Shown: piece after piece, positions 1-8,142 of the stretch
How the letters are laid out: each line of letters opens with the position of its first letter
Position numbering within the stretch: the first letter of the stretch is position 1
NCBI RefSeq assembly: GCF_006152145.1
Contig: NZ_VDFV01000001.1
Span: 434,001-498,000, forward strand
DNA length: 64,000 nucleotides
From: Rubellimicrobium roseum
GTDB taxonomy: Bacteria; Pseudomonadota; Alphaproteobacteria; Rhodobacterales; Rhodobacteraceae
Direction: 5' to 3'
Made by a program: the position numbers and the translations under genes
Notes under the pieces: generated by a model
Told to the model about the DNA's origin: nothing
Database searches by the model: none
What the model saw: only the letters and a program-made list of their open reading frames with translations

Positions 1-87
1 ATTGTCGGGTGGCCCGGCATCGCTGGCCGGGCGCCACCATCCGAGGCCCAAGCTGCCACGCCCCCCCTGCCCGCCGGACACCGCGCC

Positions 88-1368
88 GTGCTGACGGAAG
101 TTCTCATCGTCGTCGTGCTCATCCTGCTCAACGGGGCGCTGGCCCTGTCGGAGCTCGCCATCGTCTCGGCCCGGCCCGCGCGGCTGCGGCCCCTGGCCGA
201 GGGAGGGGACCGCGCCGCGCAGACGGTGCTGGACCTTGCCGCCGATCCGGGGCGGTTCCTGTCCACCGTGCAGATCGGCATCACGCTGGTCGGCGTGCTG
301 TCGGGGGCCTTCTCGGGGGCGACGCTGGGCGTGCGCTTCGCGGCCTTCCTGACGGCGCGGGGCCTGGACCCGGAGATGGCCAACACGCTGGGGGTCGGCG
401 GGGTCGTGGTCCTGCTGACCTACCTGTCGCTCATCATGGGGGAGCTGGTCCCCAAGCAGATCGCCCTGAAGAACCCCGAAGGCGTGGCGCGACGGGTGGC
501 GCCCATCATGGCGGTGGTGAGCCGCGTGGCCTCGCCCGTGGTCTGGGTCCTCGACACCTCGGGTCAAGGGGTGCTGCACCTCCTGGGACAGGGCGGCGAC
601 GAGCGGTCGGGCGTCACCGAGGAGGAGGTGCGCGGCATCCTGACCGAGGCGCACCAGGACGGCGTGATCGAGCGCGCCGAGAGCGAGATGCTGTCGGGGG
701 TCATGCGGCTCGCCGACCGCTCGGCCCGGGGCCTCATGACGCCGCGCCGCGACGTGGAGATGCTGCGCGTGGACGCGAGCCCCGAGGCGGTGCTGGAGGC
801 GATCCGCGTCTCGGGGCGCCCGCGCCTGCCGGTGCAGGACCCCGAGACCGACGAGGTGCTGGGCGTCCTGTACGTCGTGGACGCCTTCGCGGCGCTGTCA
901 CGCGGGGAGCTGCTGGACCTGCGCCGCCTGATGCGCGAGGTGCCCGTCATCTTCGAGAGCGCGGACGCGCTGTCGGTGATCCAGATCCTGCGGAACGCCC
1001 GGAACCACATGGGGCTGGTCTACGACGAATACGGCAGCTTCCAGGGGATCGTCACCACCGGCGACATCCTGGAGGCGATCACCGGGGCCTTCCGCGAGGC
1101 CGCCGTGGACGAGCCCGCCTTCCACGAGCGCGAGGACGGCAGCTTCCTCGTGTCGGGCTGGATGGCGGCGGACGAGTTCTGCGAGCGCCTGTCGCTGCCG
1201 CGCGACCTCGCGGGGGACTACGAGACGGTGGCGGGGCTGGTGCTGAACCAGCTCCACCGCCTGCCGCAGCTGGGCGACACCGTGGAGGCCGAGGGCTGGC
1301 GATTCGAGGTCATGGACCTCGACGGGCGGCGGATCGACAAGCTGCTGGTGAGCCGGGCGGAGGGGTGA
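88..1368 (+). CDS. CNNM/CorC-family (HlyC/CorC) membrane protein with CBS pair
   Basis: This 426-residue protein has the three-part CNNM/CorC layout. An N-terminal DUF21 membrane region (about residues 1-190) has hydrophobic helices near residues 3-25, 60-83, 95-120 and 130-150. A CBS pair follows (about 210-335, opening with LMTPRRDVEML), and then a CorC_HlyC C-terminal domain (about 345-425). Family members move or control Mg2+/Co2+ and sit in the inner membrane; the substrate here is inferred from the family. The GTG at 88 is chosen because translation from it begins directly with the first membrane helix. It stands alone: the next genes run on the opposite strand. The 87 bases before it hold no other gene that I can support. 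Confidence 0.9.
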   Translation: MLTEVLIVVVLILLNGALALSELAIVSARPARLRPLAEGGDRAAQTVLDLAADPGRFLSTVQIGITLVGVLSGAFSGATLGVRFAAFLTARGLDPEMANTLGVGGVVVLLTYLSLIMGELVPKQIALKNPEGVARRVAPIMAVVSRVASPVVWVLDTSGQGVLHLLGQGGDERSGVTEEEVRGILTEAHQDGVIERAESEMLSGVMRLADRSARGLMTPRRDVEMLRVDASPEAVLEAIRVSGRPRLPVQDPETDEVLGVLYVVDAFAALSRGELLDLRRLMREVPVIFESADALSVIQILRNARNHMGLVYDEYGSFQGIVTTGDILEAITGAFREAAVDEPAFHEREDGSFLVSGWMAADEFCERLSLPRDLAGDYETVAGLVLNQLHRLPQLGDTVEAEGWRFEVMDLDGRRIDKLLVSRAEG

Positions 1369-1449
1369 GGGGGCGTTCCGAGCGCACCTGATCCCGGCAC
1401 GGCAGGCGTCCGGCGGGACGGGCTGCGTCCGCCGGACCCGCGCGGGTCC

Positions 1450-2304
1450 TCACTCGGGTCTGCCCTTCCTTCGCACCAAACCCGTGATGAGGCCTAGCGC
1501 GCGGCCGGGCAGGGACGCAGCCTCCCGCACCGTCTGGCCCAGCCCCCCTGCCTCGGCCAGCACGGCATCGACCTTTTCGATCGCCATCTCCTCGCGTTCG
1601 TCCAGGGTGCCGTCGGCCTCGGCCACCTCGCGCAGGAAGCCGACCAGTTCCGCATGCATGGCGGCGTAATTGCAGTCCGGGTTGGAACGCTTGAACCGGG
1701 CCAGAGCAGCCGTGGCCTCCCTGAGGCTCTGTTTCCCCGAATTCGCGGCCAGAAGGTCGAGGGCGCTCGCCACATAGGCCGGGTCGTAGCCCCAGTCCTT
1801 GACGAAGTAGTCCCTGATGGCCGCGCGCTCCTCCGCGTCGAAGCGCCCGTCGATCTCGGCAAGCTTCACCGCCAACGTGCCCATGAGATCGAGCAGGCTC
1901 ATGCCCAGTTCGTCGATGGGCGTGTTGATGAAGGTGGGGATGACCTGCACCCGGGATCCCGAATAGGAACTCAGGAGCCGGGTCACGCCGTAATAGGCCC
2001 CGCCGGTGGCCACGGCAGCGGCGGCGACCCAGCCCACCGGGGTCACGGCCGCCGCGCCCAGACCCAGGGCCGAGAGGACACCGCTGCCCGCGAAGAAGGT
2101 CGTGGCCACTGGAGCGGAGGCCGCAACCGCCCCACCCGTGGCAGCCACCCCACCTACGTCCCAAAGCTTGTAAAGGCGCTTGCCCAGCTTGATGCTGGCA
2201 TAGGCCTCGTCACCGATGCCAAGCCGGAGCTTGAAGCGGAGGTCGTCGGCCACGACGCGCTCGAGGCCGTCGAATCCGGCCAGGCTGGTCTCGTCCATGG
2301 TCAC
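1450..2304 (-). CDS. TerB-like domain protein with hydrophobic middle
   Basis: The protein has 284 residues. Its centre (about residues 55-110) is Ala/Gly/Val-rich and hydrophobic, probably two membrane-associating helices. The C-terminal half (about 130-255) contains two acidic EF-like segments, AEIDGRFDAEERAAI and EADGTLDEREEMAI. These are typical of the TerB/DjlA-N helical fold, which is found in tellurite-resistance and stress proteins and is thought to bind metal. No precise function is known to me. The start overlaps the stop of the upstream gene by 4 bases (GTGA), so the two are almost certainly co-translated; an ATG two codons later (2298) is an alternative start. Together they look like a small membrane-stress module. 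Confidence 0.7.
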   Translation of the reverse strand: MTMDETSLAGFDGLERVVADDLRFKLRLGIGDEAYASIKLGKRLYKLWDVGGVAATGGAVAASAPVATTFFAGSGVLSALGLGAAAVTPVGWVAAAAVATGGAYYGVTRLLSSYSGSRVQVIPTFINTPIDELGMSLLDLMGTLAVKLAEIDGRFDAEERAAIRDYFVKDWGYDPAYVASALDLLAANSGKQSLREATAALARFKRSNPDCNYAAMHAELVGFLREVAEADGTLDEREEMAIEKVDAVLAEAGGLGQTVREAASLPGRALGLITGLVRRKGRPE

Positions 2305-2732
2305 ACCGTCCGAGGAAGGCCACGCAGCGCGTCCTGAAGTTCGGCGACACAGGCACCGATCGCACCGCTGCGCATGTCGTTGATCGCCCCCATGGTGATC
2401 CCGAATGCCAGGAGCAAGGGTCCGACCATTGAGGCCAAGAGGGCCCCAACGAGGGGAATGGACCCCACGAGCATTGTGACCACCACGCCCAGGATGATCC
2501 CGAAGATCGTGTTGGGGAAGGTCTTCGCCAAGCTCAGGGCAAAGGCCACGATCTTGCGGCCGATCGCCAGGACCTGCCGGCCGATCGTGAAGGTCACCTT
2601 GGCGAGGTCATGAAGGAGCGCCTTGGCGTCAGCCGAAACAGGAAGTCGGTCGAGGGCGGCACTGAGGTCCCGTCGCGGAGGAGCGTCGGCGATGACGGCC
2701 ACAGCTCTTTCGAATGCCTCATCCGAACCCAT
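2301..2732 (-). CDS. Small membrane protein of unknown function, partner of TerB-like gene
   Basis: This is a 143-residue protein of no family I recognise. After a polar N-terminus it has an amphipathic stretch near residues 45-70 and two strongly hydrophobic helices at about 73-115 (around FGIILGVVVTMLVGSIPLV and GPLLLAFGITMGA). It therefore looks like a two-helix inner-membrane protein. A GGAG motif about 7 bases before the ATG supports the start. It is the first gene of a two-gene unit whose second gene encodes a TerB-like protein and starts inside this gene's stop codon. The tight coupling suggests one shared function, possibly membrane integrity or stress, but that is inference only. Confidence 0.65.
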   Translation of the reverse strand: MGSDEAFERAVAVIADAPPRRDLSAALDRLPVSADAKALLHDLAKVTFTIGRQVLAIGRKIVAFALSLAKTFPNTIFGIILGVVVTMLVGSIPLVGALLASMVGPLLLAFGITMGAINDMRSGAIGACVAELQDALRGLPRTV

Positions 2733-2864
2733 CGGCGCTCTCCAATCTCCTGGCAGGACGAGCCTATCGCCCCGGACCGGCCCCAGGCAATCGCGGAACG
2801 TGCGGAACCCGGCGGGTGGGCCGAGGCAGGGAGCGCGATCCGGATGACGCGATGGGCCGGACCC

Positions 2865-3617
2865 CTACCCCCGCATCCACCCGAGCCCGTCCTCGGTCCG
2901 CCCGCGCGGCTGGTACTCGGCGCCGACCCAGCCGGCGTAGCCGTCGGCGTCGAGGCGGTCGAACAAGGCGGGATAGTCGATCTCGCCCCGGTCGGGCTCG
3001 TGGCGGCCGGGGTGGCCCGCGACCTGCACATGGGCCACGAGGGGGCGCACCCGGTCCCAGGTGCCGGGCACGTCGCCGGTGATCCGGTGCGCGTGGTAGG
3101 CGTCGAACTGGAGGCGGAGGTTGGGGGCGGCGACCTCGGCCAGGATCTCGGCGGCGAGGCCGAAGTCGGCGAGGAAGTAGCCCGGCATGTCGTGGCGGTT
3201 GATGGGCTCGATGGTGAGCGACAGGTCCGGCGCAGCCGCCGCGGCCCAGGCGAGGTTGGCGACATAGGTCGCGCGGGCCTCGGGCCCCTCGGCGGCGCCG
3301 GCCATCAGGTGGAGGTGCCGCGCGCCGAGCGTGGCGGCCACGCGGGCGGCGCGGCGGAAGTCGGTGCGGAAGCGCACCTCGCCCCCCGGAAGGGCCGCGA
3401 AGCCGCGCGGCCCGTCCGTGTAGTTGGGGGGCGGCCCGTTGATGAGCGCGAGCGGCAGGCCGGTGGCGTCGAGCCGTTCGAGGATGCGCGGCGCGGGATG
3501 GTCGTAGGGAAAGAGCACCTCGACGGCCCCGAAGCCCGCCGCGCGCGCCGCCGCGAAGCGGTCGAGGAAGGAGAGCTCGGGGAAGAGCCAGCTCAGGTTC
3601 GCGCAGAAGCGGGGCAT
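2865..3617 (-). CDS. hyi: Hydroxypyruvate isomerase family protein (Hyi-like TIM barrel)
   Basis: The 250-residue protein aligns from memory with Escherichia coli Hyi along its whole length: N-terminal MPRFCANLSWLF, central LTIEPINRHDMPGYFL, then LRLQFDAYHAHR and C-terminal GWVGAEYQPRGRTEDGLGWM. Hyi interconverts hydroxypyruvate and tartronate semialdehyde in glyoxylate metabolism. The glutamates of IEPIN and GAEYQP and the FDAYHAH segment are the expected metal/catalytic positions of this AP-endonuclease-2-like barrel. OtnI-type 2-oxo-tetronate isomerases share the fold and cannot be excluded. An AAGGA Shine-Dalgarno sits just before the ATG. It is monocistronic here. A glycolate oxidase cluster lies about 10 kb away, which fits a glyoxylate role but does not prove it. 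Confidence 0.85.
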   Translation of the reverse strand: MPRFCANLSWLFPELSFLDRFAAARAAGFGAVEVLFPYDHPAPRILERLDATGLPLALINGPPPNYTDGPRGFAALPGGEVRFRTDFRRAARVAATLGARHLHLMAGAAEGPEARATYVANLAWAAAAAPDLSLTIEPINRHDMPGYFLADFGLAAEILAEVAAPNLRLQFDAYHAHRITGDVPGTWDRVRPLVAHVQVAGHPGRHEPDRGEIDYPALFDRLDADGYAGWVGAEYQPRGRTEDGLGWMRG

Positions 3618-3774
3618 GGGGGTCCTTCGGGGTTCGGCCCGTCCTAGCGTGGCGCGGCGGGCGCCGCCACCGGGGGCGAGGTCGCGGACGCGACAGTCGA
3701 TGACGCGCGCGGCCTCTCCCCGGCGCGGCGGCCCATGCTAGCTCCGGCGGGCCCGTGTGCCAGGAGCCCGTTCC

Positions 3775-4674
3775 ATGACCGTCACCTCGACCCCGTCCCT
3801 GCCCGCCCCGGACCGGCTGGGCGGGAATCTCCTGGCTGCCGGCTCGACGCTGGTCTGGGCGGCGGGCTTTCCGGCGGCGGAGGGCCTGCTAGCCACCTGG
3901 GACCCGGTCGCGGCGGCGGCGGGGCGCTTCGCCATGGGGCTCTTGCTGCTGGTGCCGCTGTGGCTGCTGACCGAGGGCGTGCCCAAGGGGTTCCGCTGGG
4001 CGCCGGGGCTGATCCTGGGCGCGGTGGGCTTTGGCGGCGCGGCGGTGACGCTGATCTGGGCGCTGGCGGTGACGGACCCGGTGACGGTGGCGGTGATCGC
4101 CTCGGCCTCGCCGCTCTGCGCGGCGGTGGTCGAGTGGGCGCTGGAGCGGCGGCGGCTGTCGGGGTCGTTCCTGCTGGGGCTCGGGGCCTCGGTGCTGGGC
4201 GGGGTGATCGCGACGGCCGAGGGCGGCGGGAGCGGCGGGAACCTGCTGTTCGGCGCGGCCCTGACCGTGGCGTCGTGCCTGCTGTATTCCTGGGCGAGCC
4301 ACGAGGCGGTGCGGCGGTTGCCGGGGCAGTCGGTGATCGCGCAGACGACGGTGACGGCGATGGGCGGCGGGCTGGCGACGGGGGCGCTGTTCGCCGCGAT
4401 GGCCCTGACGGGACGCGCGTCGCTGCCGCCCGACGCCTTCGGCGCGCGCGACCTGGGGCTCTTGGCGGTCTACGGGATGGGGGCCATCGCGGTGACGCAG
4501 ATCCTGTTCATCGGCGCCGTGCGCCGGATCGGCGTGGCGCTGTCGAGCTTTCACTTCAACATCGCGCCCTTCTACGTGATGCTGATCCTGGTGGCGCTGG
4601 GGGGCGAGTGGTCCTGGGCGCAGGCGCTGGGCGCGGCGGTGGTGGCGGTGGGCGTGGTGGTGGCGCAGAGGTGA
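3775..4674 (+). CDS. DMT-superfamily (EamA) transporter
   Basis: The 299-residue protein is almost entirely hydrophobic and divides into two EamA repeats (about residues 18-148 and 160-295), consistent with ten membrane helices. Such proteins usually export metabolites or amino acids across the inner membrane; the substrate cannot be read from the sequence. The ATG at 3775 is preferred over the in-frame GTG at 3757 because CAGGAG lies 9 bases before it. The short charged loop between the repeats (about residues 110-115, ERRRLS) and the C-terminal VVVAQR are normal for the family. A perfect hairpin follows the stop, and the next gene is convergent. Confidence 0.85.
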   Translation: MTVTSTPSLPAPDRLGGNLLAAGSTLVWAAGFPAAEGLLATWDPVAAAAGRFAMGLLLLVPLWLLTEGVPKGFRWAPGLILGAVGFGGAAVTLIWALAVTDPVTVAVIASASPLCAAVVEWALERRRLSGSFLLGLGASVLGGVIATAEGGGSGGNLLFGAALTVASCLLYSWASHEAVRRLPGQSVIAQTTVTAMGGGLATGALFAAMALTGRASLPPDAFGARDLGLLAVYGMGAIAVTQILFIGAVRRIGVALSSFHFNIAPFYVMLILVALGGEWSWAQALGAAVVAVGVVVAQR

Positions 4675-4676
4675 GG

Positions 4677-4698
4677 GGACGGCCGGGAACGGCCGTCC
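4677..4698. terminator. Perfect hairpin between convergent genes
   Basis: GGACGGCC (4677-4684) and GGCCGTCC (4691-4698) form an 8-bp stem with a 6-base loop. It starts 3 bases after the transporter stop and lies before the convergent stop at 4714. There is no T-run, so it is a bidirectional terminator candidate rather than a canonical one. Confidence 0.45.
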
Positions 4699-4713
4699 GA
4701 AGGCGCGGCCCGG

Positions 4714-5487
4714 TCAGGCGGCCCTGCGCCGCTGCAGGAGGCCCAGGCCGCCGAGGGCCCCCGCCAGCAGAAGGCCCCCCGCCGGGAGCGGCACGGCGGC
4801 GACGTAGGCGAAGCTCTCGCTGCTGGCCGCGCCGGACAGGAGGAAGTCCTGCGAGGCCCCGGGGGCGAGGGCAAGAAGGCCGGACTCAATGACGTCGCCG
4901 TTGTCGTTCTGGTTGTAGCGGCAGTCAGTGCCCGCGCCGCCGCAGGGCAAGCGCAGCGAAACGCCGCTGAAGTAGCTCACACTGGACCACGACCGGCTTC
5001 CCGGGACGTCCTCGTAATAGTCCGACCGCGCGCTGCCGCCGACGATCTCTATGCTGAGGCTGACGTGGGCCGACAGGTCGCCCCGGATCTGGTAAGGGAA
5101 TCCTTGGTACCACCAAGGCTCCCACCAGAGGATCTCGAGATCCAGGTCGGCTCCGGTGCCGATCCCGGCGCCCAGGCGGATCTCCATTGGCTCGGCCGAT
5201 TGGTTGGTCAGGGTGAAGCGCTCCCTCACCCTGTCGCCGTTCTGTCCGTTGAGGGCGGAGCCCGCGCCGACGCCGATCTCGTTCCGGCCGTTGGCTACGA
5301 GTTGCGAGGCATCGCCGCTCTGGACGTAATAGGAGAGACGGGCCTGACCGCCGGCCGAGGCGTAGCCGTCGATCAGGCTGCGGTGCCCGGCCTGATCGGC
5401 GGGGCCGAGGGTCGCCGCGGTGGCTGCCATGGGCGCGACCGCGAGCGCGATCGTCGCGGCGAGGGCGCGGAGGTTCATCCGGGTCAT
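4714..5487 (-). CDS. Secreted protein with VPLPA-CTERM sorting signal
   Basis: The 257-residue protein has an N-terminal Sec signal peptide (about residues 1-25, ending MAATAA) and a tripartite C-terminus: VPLPAGG, a hydrophobic helix, and RRRAA. That tail is the VPLPA-CTERM signal, the Rhodobacteraceae variant of PEP-CTERM that is processed by an exosortase and is often linked to exopolysaccharide or surface proteins. The middle is Gly/Ser/Asp-rich with many aromatic residues and beta-type spacing, and I recognise no catalytic motif in it. AAGGAC 6 bases before ATG 5487 supports this start over the ATG three codons inside. No exosortase is visible in the window, so the processing enzyme must be elsewhere. 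Confidence 0.8.
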   Translation of the reverse strand: MTRMNLRALAATIALAVAPMAATAATLGPADQAGHRSLIDGYASAGGQARLSYYVQSGDASQLVANGRNEIGVGAGSALNGQNGDRVRERFTLTNQSAEPMEIRLGAGIGTGADLDLEILWWEPWWYQGFPYQIRGDLSAHVSLSIEIVGGSARSDYYEDVPGSRSWSSVSYFSGVSLRLPCGGAGTDCRYNQNDNGDVIESGLLALAPGASQDFLLSGAASSESFAYVAAVPLPAGGLLLAGALGGLGLLQRRRAA

Positions 5488-5601
5488 GCTGGTCCTTGTC
5501 CCTGGTCCTGGCCCGGCCCGGTCGGGCCGTCCGGGGAGAATGGGTCCGTTCGCTGGCGGAGCCTTCCCCTGTGGCGCAGCTAGATCGCGGCCGAGAGGCG
5601 G

Positions 5602-6207
5602 CTAGGCTCCGGCCTCGTCCAAATCGGCCGCCGGGATGATCGGGAAGAAGGCGCCCTGCGAGGTCACGCCGAACCAGTCCTCGCCGTCGTGCGGGTGCAC
5701 GTCGCCCAGGTCCACGAGGCGGTAGAAGGTCTTGCGGTCGATCAGCGCCCAGAGGTCGGCGCGGACGTGGAGGTAGGGGGAGGGCTCGCCGGTCTGCGCG
5801 TCGCGCTCCACGCGGAGGGGGTGGGCGGGGCCGGCCGTCACCTCCTCGTCCACGTTGGTGCGGAACACCAGCGCGCCGTCGCGGGGCTCCACGTCCTGCG
5901 CCACGAAGGGGGCGTCGTCGACGGTGATGCCAACCTTTTCGACCGGCGTCACGAGGACGTAGCCCTCGGGGTCCTTGCGGAGGATGGACGAGAACAGGCG
6001 CACCATCGCGGGCCGGCCGATGGGCGTGCCGAGGTAGAACCACGTCCCGTCGCGGGCGATCCGCATGTCGATGTCGCCGCAATGCGGCGGGTTCCACAGG
6101 TGCACGGGGGGCGGGCCCTTGCGGGATGCGCTCTGCGCCGCCTGCAGCAGGCTCTCGGCGGAGCGAGGCCCGCCGTTATCGCTCTCACTCTTGTTTGTCT
6201 TTCCCAT
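5602..6207 (-). CDS. DUF1285 family protein
   Basis: The protein has 201 residues and begins [13 protein letters not shown]. The reading frame stays open far upstream but crosses the divergent gene, so the ATG at 6207 is the sensible start. Recognisable DUF1285 features are [20 protein letters not shown] (about residues 39-58), [36 protein letters not shown] and the closing [15 protein letters not shown]. The family is common in Alphaproteobacteria and has no established biochemical role. It lies back-to-back with the moxR gene, only 58 bases apart. DUF1285 next to MoxR/DUF58 is an arrangement I recall from related genomes, which hints at shared control. Confidence 0.8.
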   Translation of the reverse strand: MGKTNKSESDNGGPRSAESLLQAAQSASRKGPPPVHLWNPPHCGDIDMRIARDGTWFYLGTPIGRPAMVRLFSSILRKDPEGYVLVTPVEKVGITVDDAPFVAQDVEPRDGALVFRTNVDEEVTAGPAHPLRVERDAQTGEPSPYLHVRADLWALIDRKTFYRLVDLGDVHPHDGEDWFGVTSQGAFFPIIPAADLDEAGA

Positions 6208-6265
6208 CGGGGGGGTGCGCTCTACCACTATCGCCAGAAGCATAGGGCCGCAGGGGAGCGTTGTC

Positions 6266-7267
6266 ATGGTGGACGGGGATCTGGTCGCGCGCATCGAGGC
6301 CCTCGAGGAGCGGCTGGCGCTGGCGCGGACCAGCATCGCGCGCCGCTTCATCGGGCAGGAGCGCGTGGTGGACCTGACCCTGACGGCGCTTTTGTGCGGG
6401 GGGCACGCGCTGCTCGTGGGGCTGCCGGGGCTGGGCAAGACGCGGCTGGTGGACACGCTGGCGACCGTCATGGGGCTGCAGGGCGGGCGCATCCAGTTCA
6501 CGCCTGACCTGATGCCGGCGGACATCCTGGGGTCGGAGGTTCTGGAGACGGGGGCGGACGGGAGCCGGGCGTTCCGGTTCATCCCGGGGCCGATCTTCTG
6601 CCAGCTCCTTATGGCGGACGAGATCAACCGCGCCTCTCCCCGCACGCAGTCGGCGCTGCTGCAGGCCATGCAGGAGCGCGAGGTGACCATCGCGGGGCAG
6701 CACCGCCCTCTGGGCGTGCCGTTCCACGTGCTGGCGACGCAGAACCCCATCGAGCAGGAGGGGACGTATCCCCTGCCCGAGGCACAGCTCGACCGCTTCC
6801 TGGTGCAGATCGACGTGCCCTACCCCACGCGCGCGACCGAGCGGGATATCCTGCTGGCCACGACCGGGGCCGAGGAGGCGCGGGCCGAGCCGGTGTTCAA
6901 CGGCGGGGAGCTGCTGCAGGCCCAGTCGCTGCTGCGGCGGATGCCGGTGGGCGAAGGCATCGTGGAGATGATCCTCGACCTCGTGCGCGTCTGCCGTCCG
7001 GGGCCCGAGGCGCCCGCCTATGTGAACGAGAACGTGGCCTGGGGGCCGGGGCCGCGCGCGGCGCAGGCGCTGATGCTGGCGGTCAGGGCCGAGGCGCTGC
7101 TGACGGGGCGGCTCGCGCCCTCGCCCGAGGACGTGGCCCGGCTCGCGGTGCCGGTGCTGGAGCACCGGATGGCGCTGACCTTTGCCGCGCGGGCGCAGGG
7201 GACGCGGCTGACGGACCTGATCGAGCGGGTTGCCACGGACACGACGCGCGTCGAGGTCGCGGCGTGA
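6266..7267 (+). CDS. moxR: MoxR-family AAA+ ATPase
   Basis: The 333-residue protein has Walker A GLPGLGKT at residues 52-59, Walker B LLMADEIN around 114-121, the MoxR signature [22 protein letters not shown], and a C-terminal AAA lid. MoxR ATPases act as chaperones or remodelling motors, often working with VWA-domain partners to mature or assemble enzyme complexes. GGGAG before ATG 6266 supports the start; the longer open frame upstream runs through the divergent DUF1285 promoter. It is the first gene of a four-gene operon and overlaps the DUF58 gene by 4 bases (GTGA), so translation is probably coupled. Confidence 0.92.
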   Translation: MVDGDLVARIEALEERLALARTSIARRFIGQERVVDLTLTALLCGGHALLVGLPGLGKTRLVDTLATVMGLQGGRIQFTPDLMPADILGSEVLETGADGSRAFRFIPGPIFCQLLMADEINRASPRTQSALLQAMQEREVTIAGQHRPLGVPFHVLATQNPIEQEGTYPLPEAQLDRFLVQIDVPYPTRATERDILLATTGAEEARAEPVFNGGELLQAQSLLRRMPVGEGIVEMILDLVRVCRPGPEAPAYVNENVAWGPGPRAAQALMLAVRAEALLTGRLAPSPEDVARLAVPVLEHRMALTFAARAQGTRLTDLIERVATDTTRVEVAA

Positions 7268-8142
7268 GCGAGGCCCCCGCCCGGCTGCGGGCCGAGGCCG
7301 AGGCGCAGGCCGCCCCCCTGCCCCCGCTGATGGCCGAGGCGCAGCATCTGGCGGCGACCGTGATCCTGGGCGAGCACGGGCGCCGGCGGGCGGGCATGGG
7401 CGCGAACTTCTGGCAGTACCGGCCGGCGCAGGCGGGGGACGACGCCCGGATGATCGACTGGCGGCGGTCGGGGCGCGCGGACACGGCCTTCGTGCAGGAC
7501 AAGGAGTGGCAGACCGCGCAGACCGTCATGGTCTGGGTGGACCGGGGGCGGGCCATGGGCTTCGCCTCGACCCCGCAGCTTCCGGCCAAGGGGCACCGGG
7601 CGCGCGTCCTGGCGCTGGCCTGCGCCATCCTGCTGGTGCGCGGGGGCGAGCGGGTGGGTCTGGGCGGGCAGGATGGGCTGCCGCCGCGCCGGGGGCCGAT
7701 GATGCTGGACCGGCTGGCGATGGCGCTGGGCACGGACCAGGCCGAGGACTACGTGGCGCCGGACACCACGGGGATGCCCGCGCGGTCGCGCGCGCTCTTC
7801 GTGTCAGACTTCCTGGGCGACCCCGCCCCCACCCTGCGCGCGGTGGCCGAGGCCGCCGACCGGGGGATCAAGGGCGCGATGCTGCAGGTGCTGGACCCGC
7901 AGGAGGAGGCCTTTCCCTTCGAGGGCCGGACCATCTTCGAGAGCATGGGCGGCACCTTCCGCCATGAGACGCTGAAAGCCGGGGAGCTGCGCGGGCGCTA
8001 CCTGGAGCGGCTGGCCGAGCGGAAGGCGCGGCTGCGGGATCTCGCCCGCGCGACGGGCTGGATGTTCTCCACCCACCACACGGACGAGGCGGCGACGGGC
8101 GCCCTCCTGTGGCTGCACACGGCCCTGGAGCGGCGCGCCTGA
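7264..8142 (+). CDS. DUF58 domain protein (VWA-like MoxR partner)
   Basis: The 292-residue protein carries the DUF58 hallmark, [18 protein letters not shown] at about residues 54-71. Downstream is a VWA-like fold with [11 protein letters not shown] and [10 protein letters not shown] as the expected MIDAS-type strands. DUF58 proteins are the usual partners of MoxR ATPases; the substrate of the pair is unknown. There is no signal peptide or membrane helix, so it is probably cytoplasmic and contacts the membrane proteins encoded next. It begins inside the moxR stop (GTGA overlap), and its own stop shares one base with the next ATG (TGATG), both signs of tight co-expression. Confidence 0.88.
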   Translation: MSEAPARLRAEAEAQAAPLPPLMAEAQHLAATVILGEHGRRRAGMGANFWQYRPAQAGDDARMIDWRRSGRADTAFVQDKEWQTAQTVMVWVDRGRAMGFASTPQLPAKGHRARVLALACAILLVRGGERVGLGGQDGLPPRRGPMMLDRLAMALGTDQAEDYVAPDTTGMPARSRALFVSDFLGDPAPTLRAVAEAADRGIKGAMLQVLDPQEEAFPFEGRTIFESMGGTFRHETLKAGELRGRYLERLAERKARLRDLARATGWMFSTHHTDEAATGALLWLHTALERRA

